The position numbers and the translations under genes are program-made. Positions 5,922 through 16,804 of a stretch of DNA of 39,623 nucleotides are shown piece by piece. Position 1 is the first letter of the stretch. Every line of letters starts with the position of its first letter. Location: the NCBI GenBank assembly GCA_025355325.1, contig JANXZX010000043.1, positions 1-39,623 of the forward strand, read 5' to 3'. This stretch comes from Geobacteraceae bacterium. GTDB taxonomy: Bacteria > Desulfobacterota > Desulfuromonadia > Geobacterales > Pseudopelobacteraceae. The notes under the pieces are model-generated. The model worked only from the letters and a program-made list of their open reading frames with translations, made no database searches and was not told where the DNA came from.

Positions 5922-6998
5922 CTATTTCGACTCTTCCCGTTGCATTTTAATCGGAACATAGTTGCAGAAAGGTTCTTCTTCCATATAATCGCCGTGCACG
6001 GCATCAGCGCGGGCACGGCATCCTCCGCAGACGTTGAGGTATTCGCATTGTCCGCATTTTCCTTTGTATGACTTGAAGTCGCGCAGGTCTTTAAAGATTT
6101 CAGAATTCTCCCAAAGTTCACGGAAGGGGGTCTGCTTGACATTACCGGCGGTGCGGTGGAAATAGGAACAGGGCTTGAGGTTGCCGAAACAGTCAATCAG
6201 ACAGATAGACTGCGCGGCAATACAGCCCTTTCCGCCACCTGTTGAGAACGTCAGCGAGCGCCGTTCGAATTTAGTGCCTTCGGCTTTGGCTTTCTGCGGT
6301 ACAATTCTGTAATAGTGCGGTGCACAAGTCGGCCGCATCAGAATTTCGTCCTCCATCCTTTCCTGGTTGTAGTGCCAATCCAGAATTTCCTCATAGTCCT
6401 CTTTTGAAATCAGCTCGCTCATAATATCTTCACCACGCCCGGTCGGAACAATCATGAACATGTACCAGGCTGTAGCTCCCAACCCTTTTGCGGTTTTAAA
6501 CGTGGCAGCAATGTCGGTCTGGTTGCGCTTGGTAAAGGAAGAGTTGATCAGAAACTTCTGGCCGTTCTTGCGAAAAAGTTCGGCCGCCCGCACAACACCT
6601 TCAAATGAGCCGGGGGACTGGCGAAAGTTGTCGTGCACCTCAGCGTTTGAGCCATCAAGTGAAAGAGAAACCATTTTTATGTCAGCCTTCTTCATCTTCT
6701 GACAAACTTCATCGGTAACCAGAGAACCATTGGAAGCCATACACATCCTGAGGCCAAGTGATGTTCCGTACTCAGCCAGTTCAAAGATGTCGGGACGCAG
6801 TAACGGCTCACCCCCGGAAAGTACAACGACCGGTTTTGAAAAATCGGCGATATCCTTGAGAAGTTTCTTTCCCTCTTCAGTGGTAAAGTCACCTTCCGAA
6901 GAAGTCAGATCAGACGAACAGCGACAGTGTACACAGTGGAGGTTGCATTTTTGCGTGGTTTCCCAGGCAATCCATTTCGGAATAAATTCAGTACTCAT
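5922..6998 (-). CDS. Radical SAM/SPASM protein, AhbD/NirJ-like
   Basis: A 358-residue radical SAM enzyme. The [4Fe-4S] motif C18-x3-C22-x2-C25 sits in a typical N-terminus ([15 protein letters not shown]), followed by the SGGEP motif. The C-terminal SPASM-type cysteines lie in [25 protein letters not shown] and EPFCNY. The overall look, including [12 protein letters not shown], fits the NirJ/AhbD group; AhbD makes haem b from iron-coproporphyrin in the sirohaem-dependent route. An exact substrate cannot be proven here, and no other haem genes flank it. I chose ATG 6998 (GGGAG four bases upstream) over the in-frame ATG at 7034, which lacks a ribosome site. It is divergent from the ppiD-like gene. 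Confidence 0.85.
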   Translation of the reverse strand: MSTEFIPKWIAWETTQKCNLHCVHCRCSSDLTSSEGDFTTEEGKKLLKDIADFSKPVVVLSGGEPLLRPDIFELAEYGTSLGLRMCMASNGSLVTDEVCQKMKKADIKMVSLSLDGSNAEVHDNFRQSPGSFEGVVRAAELFRKNGQKFLINSSFTKRNQTDIAATFKTAKGLGATAWYMFMIVPTGRGEDIMSELISKEDYEEILDWHYNQERMEDEILMRPTCAPHYYRIVPQKAKAEGTKFERRSLTFSTGGGKGCIAAQSICLIDCFGNLKPCSYFHRTAGNVKQTPFRELWENSEIFKDLRDFKSYKGKCGQCEYLNVCGGCRARADAVHGDYMEEEPFCNYVPIKMQREESK

Positions 6999-7125
6999 AT
7001 GGCTCCCGTAACGTAATTCTGTGGTGAAAGACAATTTGCCTGCAACTTGTTGATCGTACCTGAATGGCTATGCAAACTCAAGAATATATTCCGGTTGCAA
7101 CAGGCTTCCGGATGAGTGAAATCAG

Positions 7126-7210
7126 TAAAAACAAGCGTTAAAAACAAGCGCTTGCAATCACGCCTTACGTATAGTAGTATGACGCTCCCGCCGCCCATCA
7201 GCGGCGTTTT
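7126..7210 (+). promoter_or_regulatory. Promoter region of the ppiD-like/purC unit
   Basis: A -35 TTGCAA (7152-7157) and -10 TAGTAT (7175-7180) are spaced by 17 bp. Directly upstream are two perfect copies of TAAAAACAAGCG (7126-7137 and 7139-7150, period 13), and the second merges into the palindrome CAAGCGCTTG (7145-7154) that touches the -35. Just after the expected start site, CGCCGC-6-GCGGCG followed by TTTT (7189-7210) forms a hairpin in the leader, perhaps a weak attenuator or mRNA-stabilising element. Confidence 0.5.
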
Positions 7211-7244
7211 ACGTACATTTATCCCTCTCAAGGAGTTCTAATTC

Positions 7245-8831
7245 ATGCTTGGTATTATTCGTAAACAAAAAGAATCAATCATCATCAAGATTGTCTTCGT
7301 CATCATTGTGCTTTCCTTTGTCGGCACCATTTTTCTGGTGTGGGGAAAGGGCAGCGACGGTATTGGCGGCGGCAAGGGCGGTTTTGCTGCTAAAGTAAAT
7401 GGCACAAGAATTTCTCTCGAAGATTATCAGAACGCCTATCAGCGTATCAGAACCATGTACCAGCAGATTTATGGCCAGTCCATTCCTCCCGAGATGGAAA
7501 AAATGCTCGGCTTGAAGAAGGTTGCGCTTGATGGCCTGATTGATAACCTGCTGGCATTGAAGGAAGCAAAGTCACTTGGCATCAAGGTTTCAAAAGATGA
7601 AATTTCCGCTTCAATTGAAGCCATGCCGGTGTTTCAAAAAGACGGGAAATTCAACTTCGATCAATACCAGCAGATGCTGAGATCGAATCGCATGACGCCA
7701 AAGGATTTTGAGGGAGGTCAGGAAGCAGAAGTAATACTCAAAAAAGTTCGTCAGGCGATCAAGGACAAGGCTGCTGTCACAGATGCCGATGCCCTGGCTC
7801 AGTACAAAAAGGAAAATGACAAGCTTGAGCTTGAGTATGTTGCCTTTGCTCCTGCAGATGTCGCTGCTGAAGTTAAACTGACCGATGCCGACCTCAACGA
7901 ATATCTGCAGAAAAACCCGAATGATTTTAAAACGGCTGAAAAAGTTGCGCTTTCGTATATCCTGCTCGACCCTGCTTCACAGGCTGCCAAAACAACGGTA
8001 TCTGATGAGGAAATTCAGACATTCTACCAGAAGAATATTGATCGTTGGCAGGGGAAAGACGGCATTTTGCCTCTGGGCGAAGTGAAAGAAAAGGTTAAGG
8101 CAGAAGCCATTAAACAGAAAACCGCCAAGCAGGTGTTTGAACTGGCCGCCGACACCCTGTACAAGAATATCAAATCGGGAGATTTGAACCTGATTGCCGG
8201 TGTTTTAAAACAAAAGGTTCAGGAAACGCCGTTGTTTGCGGCAAACGCACCGGCTCCTGCCCTTGCCGGAGAAGCTGCCGTCATCAAAAAGGCTCTTGAG
8301 TTGAAGCAGGGAGAACTTGGCGGACCGGTTGAAACTGCAAAGGGCATATATATCCTTAAAGCCAAAGAGCGCAAAGCAGCAACCGTACCTGCTCTGGCAG
8401 AAATAAAAGGGGCGGTTGAAGAAAAAACCAAGGCTGCAAAAGCGGTCGAACTGGCGAAGAAAAAAGCTGATGATGCGGCAAAACAATTGTCAACCAAGGC
8501 AGCACTCAAAACCCAAACAACCGGAAGTTTCGGTTTCTCCGCAAAAGGCGATATCCCCGCAATTGGTGCTTCTCCCGAGCTTGTAGAGGCTGTGTTCAAG
8601 CTGGCGGTTGCACAGGCTCCTGCAACTCCGTACAAGATCGGCAACCGCTGGTACGCTGTGCGGGTAAAGAGTCGTACAGAAGCGCCAAAAGAACAGTTTG
8701 AAGCAACCAAGGAAGAGCTGAAAAAGAAAATGCTGCCTAAAAAGCAGGAAGATGCCTTGGCAGAATGGGCAAAAGGGCTGCGGGACAAGGCCAAAATTGA
8801 GCTTAATCCAAATATTACACTCGACAAGTAA
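7245..8831 (+). CDS. PpiD/SurA-like periplasmic foldase, membrane anchored
   Basis: A 528-residue protein. Residues 12-33 are one membrane helix with a short cytoplasmic Lys/Arg-rich start, then a SurA/PpiD N-terminal helical domain (about 47-190: [19 protein letters not shown]..., [19 protein letters not shown]...). PpiD-type proteins chaperone newly exported polypeptides at the inner membrane. The middle part (200-400) retains spacing and a [20 protein letters not shown] segment like the end of a parvulin domain, but the usual parvulin core motifs are not clear, so peptidyl-prolyl isomerase activity may be absent. The remainder is Ala/Lys-rich. AAGGAG precedes the ATG. The purC start is 11 bp after its stop, implying one transcript. 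Confidence 0.82.
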   Translation: MLGIIRKQKESIIIKIVFVIIVLSFVGTIFLVWGKGSDGIGGGKGGFAAKVNGTRISLEDYQNAYQRIRTMYQQIYGQSIPPEMEKMLGLKKVALDGLIDNLLALKEAKSLGIKVSKDEISASIEAMPVFQKDGKFNFDQYQQMLRSNRMTPKDFEGGQEAEVILKKVRQAIKDKAAVTDADALAQYKKENDKLELEYVAFAPADVAAEVKLTDADLNEYLQKNPNDFKTAEKVALSYILLDPASQAAKTTVSDEEIQTFYQKNIDRWQGKDGILPLGEVKEKVKAEAIKQKTAKQVFELAADTLYKNIKSGDLNLIAGVLKQKVQETPLFAANAPAPALAGEAAVIKKALELKQGELGGPVETAKGIYILKAKERKAATVPALAEIKGAVEEKTKAAKAVELAKKKADDAAKQLSTKAALKTQTTGSFGFSAKGDIPAIGASPELVEAVFKLAVAQAPATPYKIGNRWYAVRVKSRTEAPKEQFEATKEELKKKMLPKKQEDALAEWAKGLRDKAKIELNPNITLDK

Positions 8832-8842
8832 GGAGACCCGAT

Positions 8843-9733
8843 ATGTCACAACTCGTAATGCAGACCGATTTTCCCGGTTTGAACCTGATAGCTCGCGGCA
8901 AGGTACGCGATATTTATGACCTTGGCGAAACGCTGCTACTGGTGACGTCAGATCGTATTTCCGCTTTTGACGTGATAATGAATGAGCCGATTCCGGATAA
9001 AGGTTTTGTACTGACTCAGATTTCAGCGTTCTGGTTCCGCCAGATGGAAGACATCGTCCCGAACCACATTATTTCCATTGATGTTGCCGACTACCCCGCA
9101 GAATGCCAGCCCTACGCCGAAATTCTCAAAGGGCGCTCAATGCTGGTCAAAAAAGCAACCCCCTTGCCGGTCGAATGTATCGTGCGTGGGTATGTTTCCG
9201 GCTCAGGCTGGAAGGATTACAAGGCAACCGGCAAAATCAGCGGTATTACGCTGCCTGTCGGCCTGAAAGAATCTGACCGTCTGCCGGAACCGATTTTTAC
9301 ACCCTCTACAAAAGCTGATCTCGGTGCCCACGATGAAACAATCTCGTTTGAAAAAATGATTGAACTGTGCGGCCGCGATCTGGCGGAAAAAGCACGTGAC
9401 TATACCCTTAAAATTTATCGCCGGGCGCACGAACTGGCCGACAAAAAAGGCATCATCATTGCCGATACCAAATTCGAGTTTGGCGTATATAACGGTGAGC
9501 TTATCATTATCGATGAGTGCATGACCCCTGATTCAAGCCGTTTCTGGCTGAAGGACGCCTATCAGCCGGGTGGTGCGCAACCCAGCTTTGACAAGCAGTT
9601 TTTGCGGGATTATCTGGAAACTCTCGATTGGGGCAAGTGCGCTCCGGCACCGGTACTTCCACAGGAAATCCTGGATAAAACCGCCGATAAGTACCGCGAA
9701 GCATTGCAGAAAATTGCGGGAATAACTGCCTAA
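8843..9733 (+). CDS. purC: Phosphoribosylaminoimidazole-succinocarboxamide synthase
   Basis: SAICAR synthetase of de novo purine synthesis: joins CAIR and aspartate using ATP. Diagnostic segments are [10 protein letters not shown] near the N-terminus, the nucleotide-binding [37 protein letters not shown], and [12 protein letters not shown] near residue 230. At 296 residues it belongs to the longer form also seen in yeast Ade1. AAGGAG lies before the ATG, only 11 bp after the ppiD-like gene. A terminator follows, closing the two-gene unit. All expected motifs are intact. Confidence 0.97.
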   Translation: MSQLVMQTDFPGLNLIARGKVRDIYDLGETLLLVTSDRISAFDVIMNEPIPDKGFVLTQISAFWFRQMEDIVPNHIISIDVADYPAECQPYAEILKGRSMLVKKATPLPVECIVRGYVSGSGWKDYKATGKISGITLPVGLKESDRLPEPIFTPSTKADLGAHDETISFEKMIELCGRDLAEKARDYTLKIYRRAHELADKKGIIIADTKFEFGVYNGELIIIDECMTPDSSRFWLKDAYQPGGAQPSFDKQFLRDYLETLDWGKCAPAPVLPQEILDKTADKYREALQKIAGITA

Positions 9734-9775
9734 TTATCTGCCGCTGCTATCCGAAGTTTTTTTCTGAATCCTCAC

Positions 9776-9810
9776 AAAGAGGCGGTTCGTAAATGAGCCG
9801 CCTCTTTTAT
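9776..9810 (+). terminator. Terminator after purC
   Basis: A 10-bp perfect stem AAAGAGGCGG (9776-9785) with CCGCCTCTTT (9798-9807), extended by two further pairs, runs into TTTTATTT. Confidence 0.85.
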
Positions 9811-9821
9811 TTCACGGAGCA

Positions 9822-9849
9822 TTGACTCTTGATAATAATGCGATAAAAT
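9822..9849 (+). promoter_or_regulatory. Sigma-70-like promoter of the SAP-like gene
   Basis: TTGACT (9822-9827), 16-bp spacer, TAAAAT (9844-9849), followed by the ATG at 9895 with AGGAGA upstream. Confidence 0.55.
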
Positions 9850-9894
9850 GCTTCTATTGACTTTTTTATGACGTACTACACAGGAGAAATTAAA

Positions 9895-10074
9895 ATGAAA
9901 CTTGAAGAGATCAAGGAAATTGCAAAACAGCACGATATCAAGGTCGGAAAACTGAAAAAAGCCGATTTGGTGAAAGCTATTCAGGCCGCCGAAGGGAACG
10001 ATACCTGTTTTGATAGTGGCAAGGCTTCTAAATGTGGTCAGGCAGAGTGCCTGTGGCGGGCCGACTGTAACTGA
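9895..10074 (+). CDS. Small SAP/Rho-N-like domain protein with four-cysteine tail
   Basis: A 59-residue protein. The first 35 residues (MKLEEIKEIAKQHDIKVGKLKKADLVKAIQ) have the helix-turn-helix spacing of SAP or Rho-termination-factor N-terminal domains, which bind nucleic acid. The C-terminal 20 residues hold four cysteines (CFDSGKASKCGQAECLWRADC), a likely metal or disulfide site. I believe such proteins are widespread in Geobacter relatives, but no function is established as far as I know. ATG 9895 is chosen over the in-frame ATG at 9868 because CAGGAGAAAT directly precedes it and the conserved-looking part begins there. Confidence 0.8.
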   Translation: MKLEEIKEIAKQHDIKVGKLKKADLVKAIQAAEGNDTCFDSGKASKCGQAECLWRADCN

Positions 10075-10101
10075 GCTGCGGTGAAGGACTGGAATTATAC
10101 G

Positions 10102-10139
10102 GCAAGAGGGGCGCAGCGGATGCACACCCCTCTGCTTGC
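10102..10139. terminator. Hairpin between convergent genes
   Basis: GCAAG-AGGGG (10102-10111) can pair with CCCCT...CTTGC (10127-10139, small bulge) around a 15-base loop between the SAP-like gene and the convergent hemerythrin gene. There is no good U-tract on either strand, so termination is plausible but weakly supported. Confidence 0.35.
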
Positions 10140-10149
10140 ACAATCAGGC

Positions 10150-10548
10150 TCAGGACTTTAAAAATGTTCCCAGCTTCGTGTCAACTTTTGAGATGTGATT
10201 CAATAGCCATTTCAGAAGCATGTTGTTGGTTTCAATGACGTGGTGGGTGGAAACACCCTCTTTTTCGGTTTCCTGTTTCAGAGCTTTGATTTGCTCGGTA
10301 AAAAACAGGTGCTCCGCGTGGTGAGCTTCATAATCAGGATAGTGGTGCTGCCGCTGCAGTGCTTCCTCATCGTTAAAATGAGTATGAACATACTCCTCCA
10401 GAAACGCCTGTAACTTCTTTAACTCTTCAATCCCCTGTCCAGCCTGGCAGGCGCTCAGCAGCCGGTCAAAACGGCGCAGAAGCTCCTTGTGCTGATTGTC
10501 GATTGCATCGACTCCGATTGATAATGATTCTCGCCATTCAATGGCCAT
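10150..10548 (-). CDS. Bacteriohemerythrin
   Basis: A 132-residue single-domain hemerythrin, an O2-binding di-iron protein used for oxygen sensing, storage or delivery. All seven iron ligands are present: H20 (DNQHKEL), H57 and E61 (HTHFNDEE), H76 and H80 (AHHAEH), H118 and D123 (NHISKVD). ATG 10548 is preceded by GAGGAG with a 6-base spacer; the frame extends upstream to 10590 but adds no conserved sequence. It is transcribed away from the nearby REPIN-like copy, which occupies the upstream region from 10577, so its promoter must be within or beyond that element. Confidence 0.95.
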   Translation of the reverse strand: MAIEWRESLSIGVDAIDNQHKELLRRFDRLLSACQAGQGIEELKKLQAFLEEYVHTHFNDEEALQRQHHYPDYEAHHAEHLFFTEQIKALKQETEKEGVSTHHVIETNNMLLKWLLNHISKVDTKLGTFLKS

Positions 10549-10576
10549 AGCCTGCTCCTCTGCAATTAATAGTAGT

Positions 10577-10740
10577 GGAGCTTCTTGCAAAAGTCCATTT
10601 AAGTCCCCTCCCCCCTTGCGGGGGAGGGTTAGGGTGGGGGGGCGTTTGCTATGAAATTAGCCTGTTGCAACTTCACCCACCCCCTAACCCCCTCCCGTCA
10701 AGGGAGGGGGGACTTATTTTGATACTTTTGCAAGAGCCTC
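10577..10740. repeat. REPIN/MITE-like palindromic element, copy 1
   Basis: Two G/C-rich hairpin units (CCCCTCCCCCCTTGCGGG... and CCCCCTAACCCCCTCCCG...) lie in inverted orientation around a 35-bp core containing TTGCAAC and ATGAAATT. The outer arms are also inverted: CTTCTTGCAAAAGT at the left and CTCTTGCAAAAGT read inward from the right. Total about 164 bp. It separates the divergent hemerythrin start from the 3' end of the Lon-like gene. Confidence 0.8.
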
Positions 10741-10746
10741 ACGTGG

Positions 10747-13176
10747 TTAGATTTTTTTTGAAACTGCCCGTTTCTTTGTTTTCGGGCTCTGCTTTTGCTC
10801 TTTCAATCGTTCTCCCATTGCCTGCAAACGGGCATCGACCAGCTGGTAAATCGAGCCTTTGGGGAACTTCCGGTTTTTACCCCGCTGCCCGGCTTTGACA
10901 CCGGTAAGAATTTCAATTCCCTGCTCGATAGTTTCTACACTCCAGACATGAAATTGTCCACTATTGACCGCCTGAACAACATCCTCATGCAGCATGAGAT
11001 GGCGCTCGTTTGATTTCGGAATCATGACACCCTGTTCGCCGGTAAGTCCCTGAGCCTTGCAGACCTCGAAGAACCCTTCGATCTTGTGGTTCACCCCGCC
11101 GATCGCCTGAACCATGCCGCGCTGATTGACACTGCCGGTTACCGCAATTCCCTGTTTGATAGGAACACCCGATAGGGCCGACAGGAGCGCGTACAACTCG
11201 GTGGAAGAGGCGCTGTCGCCCTCAATACCGTCGTACGATTGTTCGAAGCAAATTGATGCCGACAATGATAGCGGACGTTCCGATGCGAACATTCCTCCCA
11301 GATATCCGGTCAGGATCAGAACGCCTTTGTCATGAATTGGCCCCGAAAGCTTGACTTCGCGTTCGATGTTGATCATGCCGTCCTGTCCGGTATAGACGGT
11401 TGCGGTGATACGGGTTGGCCGGCCAAAGGTGTGGTCTCCGAGACCGATAACCGACAGGCCGTTGATCTGCCCGGCAACGGCGCCAGCCGTGTCAACCATG
11501 ATGATGCCGTCCTCGTACAGCTCCTGCATCCGTTCCTCGATACGGTTAACGCGATAGAGGCTCTCTTTTACTGCGGCACGCACGTCGTCGCCGTTGATAA
11601 TGGTGCGGTCGGCTTTGGTCGCCCAAAAACTGATTTCGCGGATGAGATCGCCGATCTCCATAAAGTGCGATGAGAGCTTGGACTGGTCGTCAGCCATGCG
11701 AGCCGTATGTTCCAGCAGAGCCGCCACACCGGTATTGTGAAATGGCAGCAGACCTTCGGTCCGGCAGTGGCTGGCAACAAAAAGTGCATAGTCGTACATG
11801 ATTTCCGGTGTCCGTGCGACGCGGCTGTCGAATTCGGCTTTGACTTTGAAAAATTTACGATAGTCCGGATCGAGGTGGAACAGCAGGTAATAAATCCAGG
11901 GGGTGCCAATCAACACGATTTTTGCCCGCATCTGGACCGGTTCCGGCTTAAGCGACACCATGGTCATGAAACGGTATTGTTCGAGCACATCTTCAATTCT
12001 TATTTCGTTATTGCGAATACAGCGTTTGAGCGAATCCCAGACAAAAGGATTGATCAGCACCTCACGGGCATCGATGACCAGATAGCCGCCATTAGCACGA
12101 TGGAGCGCTCCGGCGCGGATCATTGAAAAATCCGTAACCGCCACGCCACCGTACTGCATAACGTGTTCAATCCGCCCGAAGAGGTTGTTGTAAGTCGGGT
12201 TTGTTTCGAACACCACCGGCGCACCGTCGGTCTCCTTGTTATCCACCAGCACATTTACCAGATAACGATCAAAGGTCGGTTCCTGACGCGGCATCTTGAT
12301 ACCGGGAATCTGGGGTTGCAAGGACTGCGGCTTGAAATCCTCCAGGGTATTCAGGATGTCTTCCTGAACGGAATCCAGATACCCGAGCACTTTTTCAAGC
12401 CCCTCATACTTTTCTCTCAGCGGATCAAGCCGATGTCCAAGACAGGACATGCCCAGATCACGATCAGCCTGCGCCAGAGACTCCTTGGTAACCTTTTCCT
12501 GTTCACGCACCTGGCGCAGAACATCATTCAACTTTTCTGTCAGCTCTTTCCCCAGCTTCTCAAGCTTCAGCCTTTTCTTCTCATTGAGAGCGTCATACTC
12601 TTCCTGAGTGTAGTTGCGTCCGGCCCTCTGGGGCACAATCACCAGTCCGGATACGGTACGCTGCAACGAGAAACCGAGCTTTTCTGCCCCCTTTTCCAGA
12701 TCCTGGAAAAGATCGTTTGAAGCGGCCTGATAATTTTCGAGCAGTTCGGCGCGCCGATTTTCGTATTCGCTGCTCTCAAGCGCTTTAGGGATATCCTTGC
12801 GAAAGGCCTCAATCAACTCCTTCATATCAGCGGCAAGTTCACTCCCTTTTCCGGCGGGAAGATCAAGCGAAAGAGCGGAGTCGGAATCCTTGAAGTTATT
12901 CACATACACCCAGTCGTGCGGCCTGGGTTCACTTTTGGCACGTTTACTGAGAATGCTGGCTATTGTTGAAGTGCGACCGGTCCCGGTTTCACCGGATATA
13001 TACAGATTAAAACCGGACCCATCAACGCCCAGCCCGAATTCGATCGACCGGAGGGCCCGCTGCTGGCCTATGGCGTCATTGAAATCGGGGAGCTCAGCTG
13101 TCGTTTCAAAGTTGAGGAGGCCCGGGGCGCACGTCCAGCGCAGTTTGTCAGCAGGTATCAGGTGTTTATCTGGCAT
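10747..13176 (-). CDS. Lon-like AAA (AAA_32) ATP-dependent protease
   Basis: An 809-residue protein of the LonB/LonC-like group. Counting from ATG 13176: a P-loop GETGTGRTS at 62-70 with Arg where most AAA proteins have the Walker-A Lys, a charged coiled-coil insertion (about 110-280), a Walker-B-like GGYLVIDARE at 363-372, and a C-terminal Lon protease domain with the Ser-Lys dyad S655 (EGDSASS) and K698 (NHKIEG). Family members degrade damaged or specific substrate proteins in the cytoplasm. The start is set by GGAG six bases upstream; the frame extends 20 codons further but without a better site. The upstream HD gene ends 56 bp away on the same strand, suggesting one transcript. The Arg in the P-loop may be a feature of this subfamily. 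Confidence 0.92.
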   Translation of the reverse strand: MPDKHLIPADKLRWTCAPGLLNFETTAELPDFNDAIGQQRALRSIEFGLGVDGSGFNLYISGETGTGRTSTIASILSKRAKSEPRPHDWVYVNNFKDSDSALSLDLPAGKGSELAADMKELIEAFRKDIPKALESSEYENRRAELLENYQAASNDLFQDLEKGAEKLGFSLQRTVSGLVIVPQRAGRNYTQEEYDALNEKKRLKLEKLGKELTEKLNDVLRQVREQEKVTKESLAQADRDLGMSCLGHRLDPLREKYEGLEKVLGYLDSVQEDILNTLEDFKPQSLQPQIPGIKMPRQEPTFDRYLVNVLVDNKETDGAPVVFETNPTYNNLFGRIEHVMQYGGVAVTDFSMIRAGALHRANGGYLVIDAREVLINPFVWDSLKRCIRNNEIRIEDVLEQYRFMTMVSLKPEPVQMRAKIVLIGTPWIYYLLFHLDPDYRKFFKVKAEFDSRVARTPEIMYDYALFVASHCRTEGLLPFHNTGVAALLEHTARMADDQSKLSSHFMEIGDLIREISFWATKADRTIINGDDVRAAVKESLYRVNRIEERMQELYEDGIIMVDTAGAVAGQINGLSVIGLGDHTFGRPTRITATVYTGQDGMINIEREVKLSGPIHDKGVLILTGYLGGMFASERPLSLSASICFEQSYDGIEGDSASSTELYALLSALSGVPIKQGIAVTGSVNQRGMVQAIGGVNHKIEGFFEVCKAQGLTGEQGVMIPKSNERHLMLHEDVVQAVNSGQFHVWSVETIEQGIEILTGVKAGQRGKNRKFPKGSIYQLVDARLQAMGERLKEQKQSPKTKKRAVSKKI

Positions 13177-13232
13177 TTGAGGCTCCTTCATGACTGTTAA
13201 TGCCGGCATTGTGTAAAGCTGCTGCACATATG

Positions 13233-14009
13233 TCAAGCCGAAAGCGCAACAAGCGCCTTTGCCACGGCTTCGCGGATATCGGCCCGCTCAGGAAGCGTCG
13301 CGGCCAATGCCGGAATATAGCCGCGTTCGGACAATATTCGCCGTGATGTGTCGCTGGTAAGATCATAGATCCAGGAGATCTGCAGCAATTTGAAGTCATT
13401 GAAACACTTGATGGTGTCAAGGTGAACGATGCCGCCGGTGTTCAGCGCGGCGATACAGGCATCGGAGACGGTTCCGGGGAGATCCTCCAGTCCGAGGACA
13501 GCAGCAGTGGGGCGATCTTCAGGCGGTTGCGCCAGCAACTCGACGAACACGCGCCAGATATCAAGCTTATCGGCATCCCGAATCAGGTTGATATACTGCC
13601 GGGTGGGCGATTTGACCGTGGCGGGAGGGGCCAGCATATTGTGGCACCTGACCGCCTCCTCGATCAATATCTGTTCAGCCGGATCTATGCCGGCCAGGAT
13701 GTTTTCCTCGCGAATGACATCAATAGCAAGCCGGGCATGATTATCCGAATCACTGTCCAGAAACGTACGCCATTGCCGATACTGCGGAAAACGTCCGACA
13801 TCGTGCAGCAGGGCAACGGCGGCTGCGATACGGGCTTCGCTCTCGGAAAGGCCCTCGCCGACGGCTAACAACGCCATCGCCTCGCATACTTTACGGGTAT
13901 GCTCGATTTTGAGCCGAATATTTTTTATGCCTTCGTGGTCGGTATCCAGAAACGGTTCGACATAGCTGTCGAACCAGGAGAAAAGGTCGGTGAGTTGTTG
14001 TGTATTCAT
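13233..14009 (-). CDS. HD-domain phosphohydrolase
   Basis: A 258-residue HD-superfamily protein with the ordered metal ligands H37 (EHTRK), H69-D70 (LLHDVGRFPQ) and a later Asp in LIRDADKLDIW. HD domains usually hydrolyse phosphate esters such as nucleotides; the substrate is not evident. It begins near a GGAG in the sequence that is also the left copy of a 25-bp direct repeat (14020-14044). It lies upstream of the Lon-like gene with a 56-bp gap. In an ancestral arrangement it was probably directly divergent from ligA, before the 653-bp insertion discussed in the findings. Confidence 0.88.
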   Translation of the reverse strand: MNTQQLTDLFSWFDSYVEPFLDTDHEGIKNIRLKIEHTRKVCEAMALLAVGEGLSESEARIAAAVALLHDVGRFPQYRQWRTFLDSDSDNHARLAIDVIREENILAGIDPAEQILIEEAVRCHNMLAPPATVKSPTRQYINLIRDADKLDIWRVFVELLAQPPEDRPTAAVLGLEDLPGTVSDACIAALNTGGIVHLDTIKCFNDFKLLQISWIYDLTSDTSRRILSERGYIPALAATLPERADIREAVAKALVALSA

Positions 14010-14019
14010 ACTGCGAGAT

Positions 14020-14044
14020 GGCTCCGTTTGGATTGATATTGTCT
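14020..14044 (+). repeat. 25-bp perfect direct repeat, left copy
   Basis: Begins GGCTCCGTTT and ends TATTGTCT. It is identical to 14673-14697, and the identity ends abruptly at both sides. The copies enclose the antitoxin-like gene and REPIN-like copy 2. Confidence 0.85.
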
Positions 14045-14072
14045 CACTTCAATAAAATAGAAAAAAACTTGT

Positions 14073-14315
14073 TCAAAATATTTGTCTGCTGTAAATGCCA
14101 GAGTAATGATCGTGCTGCGAAGCAAGGTCGCTTATTCCGGTTTCTACAGCCAGCAAATCCAGATCCGCAAGTGTGGTCAAGTGTTTTTTCTTAGGCTTAC
14201 TCTTAACCGGTATAAAGATTTCAGTTTTCAGGAAATGTACCATTTTCAAAATCTTTTCCTGCACGTCCAGCGGTAAGGTTTCAATTTCTTGGTAAAGTTG
14301 CTGCTGGATATTCAT
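14073..14315 (-). CDS. DUF2281/VapB-like orphan antitoxin-type protein
   Basis: An 80-residue protein. Its start, MNIQQQLYQEIETLPLDVQ, and the LKMVHFLKTE segment resemble DUF2281 and related antitoxin-like proteins, whose N-terminal helices follow the pattern of two helices around a conserved LP. The middle is Lys-rich and the C-terminus holds a HDHYSG segment. No toxin (PIN or RelE-like) gene is adjacent on either side, so if it is an antitoxin it is solitary. GGAGG six bases before ATG 14315 sets the start; the longer frame runs into the repeat element and is not real. It lies wholly between the two copies of the 25-bp direct repeat. Confidence 0.6.
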   Translation of the reverse strand: MNIQQQLYQEIETLPLDVQEKILKMVHFLKTEIFIPVKSKPKKKHLTTLADLDLLAVETGISDLASQHDHYSGIYSRQIF

Positions 14316-14344
14316 ATCGACCTCCGTTTTTGTCCATTTTCCCT

Positions 14345-14512
14345 CAGTATTGTCAGTTTGGTCTTTGCATCTAGCCTCCCCTCCCTTGACGGGAGGGGAT
14401 TGAGGGGTGGGTGAAAGTGCCGACAGCTTCAAATGTGGCAAATTCCCCCACCCCCTAACCCCCTCCCGCAAGGGGAGTGGGGACTTTTAAGGCAACAAAC
14501 CGGACAACACTG
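14345..14512. repeat. REPIN/MITE-like palindromic element, copy 2
   Basis: The inverted outer ends are CAGTATTGTCAG (14345-14356) and, on the other strand, CAGTGTTGTCCG (14512-14501). Inside are the paired G/C-rich hairpins (CTCCCCTCCCTTGACGGG... and CCCCCTAACCCCCTCCCGC...) around a 38-bp core containing GCCGACAG and AATGTGGCAAATT. About 168 bp. The central part is nearly identical to copy 3. Confidence 0.85.
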
Positions 14513-14669
14513 ATTTTTCCAATAAATTTGATCTATTTGTACAAATACTTCAAAACTTTCAGGAAGGCAATTTTGACTTTCCCAATGTGAAGAATGGGTA
14601 TCATACTCCTGAGCGATTCTCTGTTCAATACTCGTTTTGACTCAATCAATCAACTCCGGCAAACCGTAA

Positions 14670-16790
<2,121 letters not shown>

Positions 16791-16804
16791 CGAGAGGGAC
16801 TACC

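Noticed and set aside
8219-8827. 202-residue minus-strand frame inside the ppiD-like gene
   Set aside because: Ser/Ala-rich antisense shadow of Lys/Ala codons in a well-supported gene.
10594-10728. CRISPR array suspected from repeated CCCTCCC blocks
   Set aside because: Repeats are inverted pairs around one core, with no regular direct repeat-spacer pattern.
10575-10898. 107-residue plus-strand frame through REPIN-like copy 1
   Set aside because: It translates the palindromic repeat (Pro/Gly-rich LPPCGGGLGWGG type) and then runs antisense to the Lon-like gene; not a gene.
14316-14471. N-terminal extension of the antitoxin-like protein
   Set aside because: The extension is translated repeat-element sequence; a strong GGAGG site marks the internal ATG at 14315 as the start.
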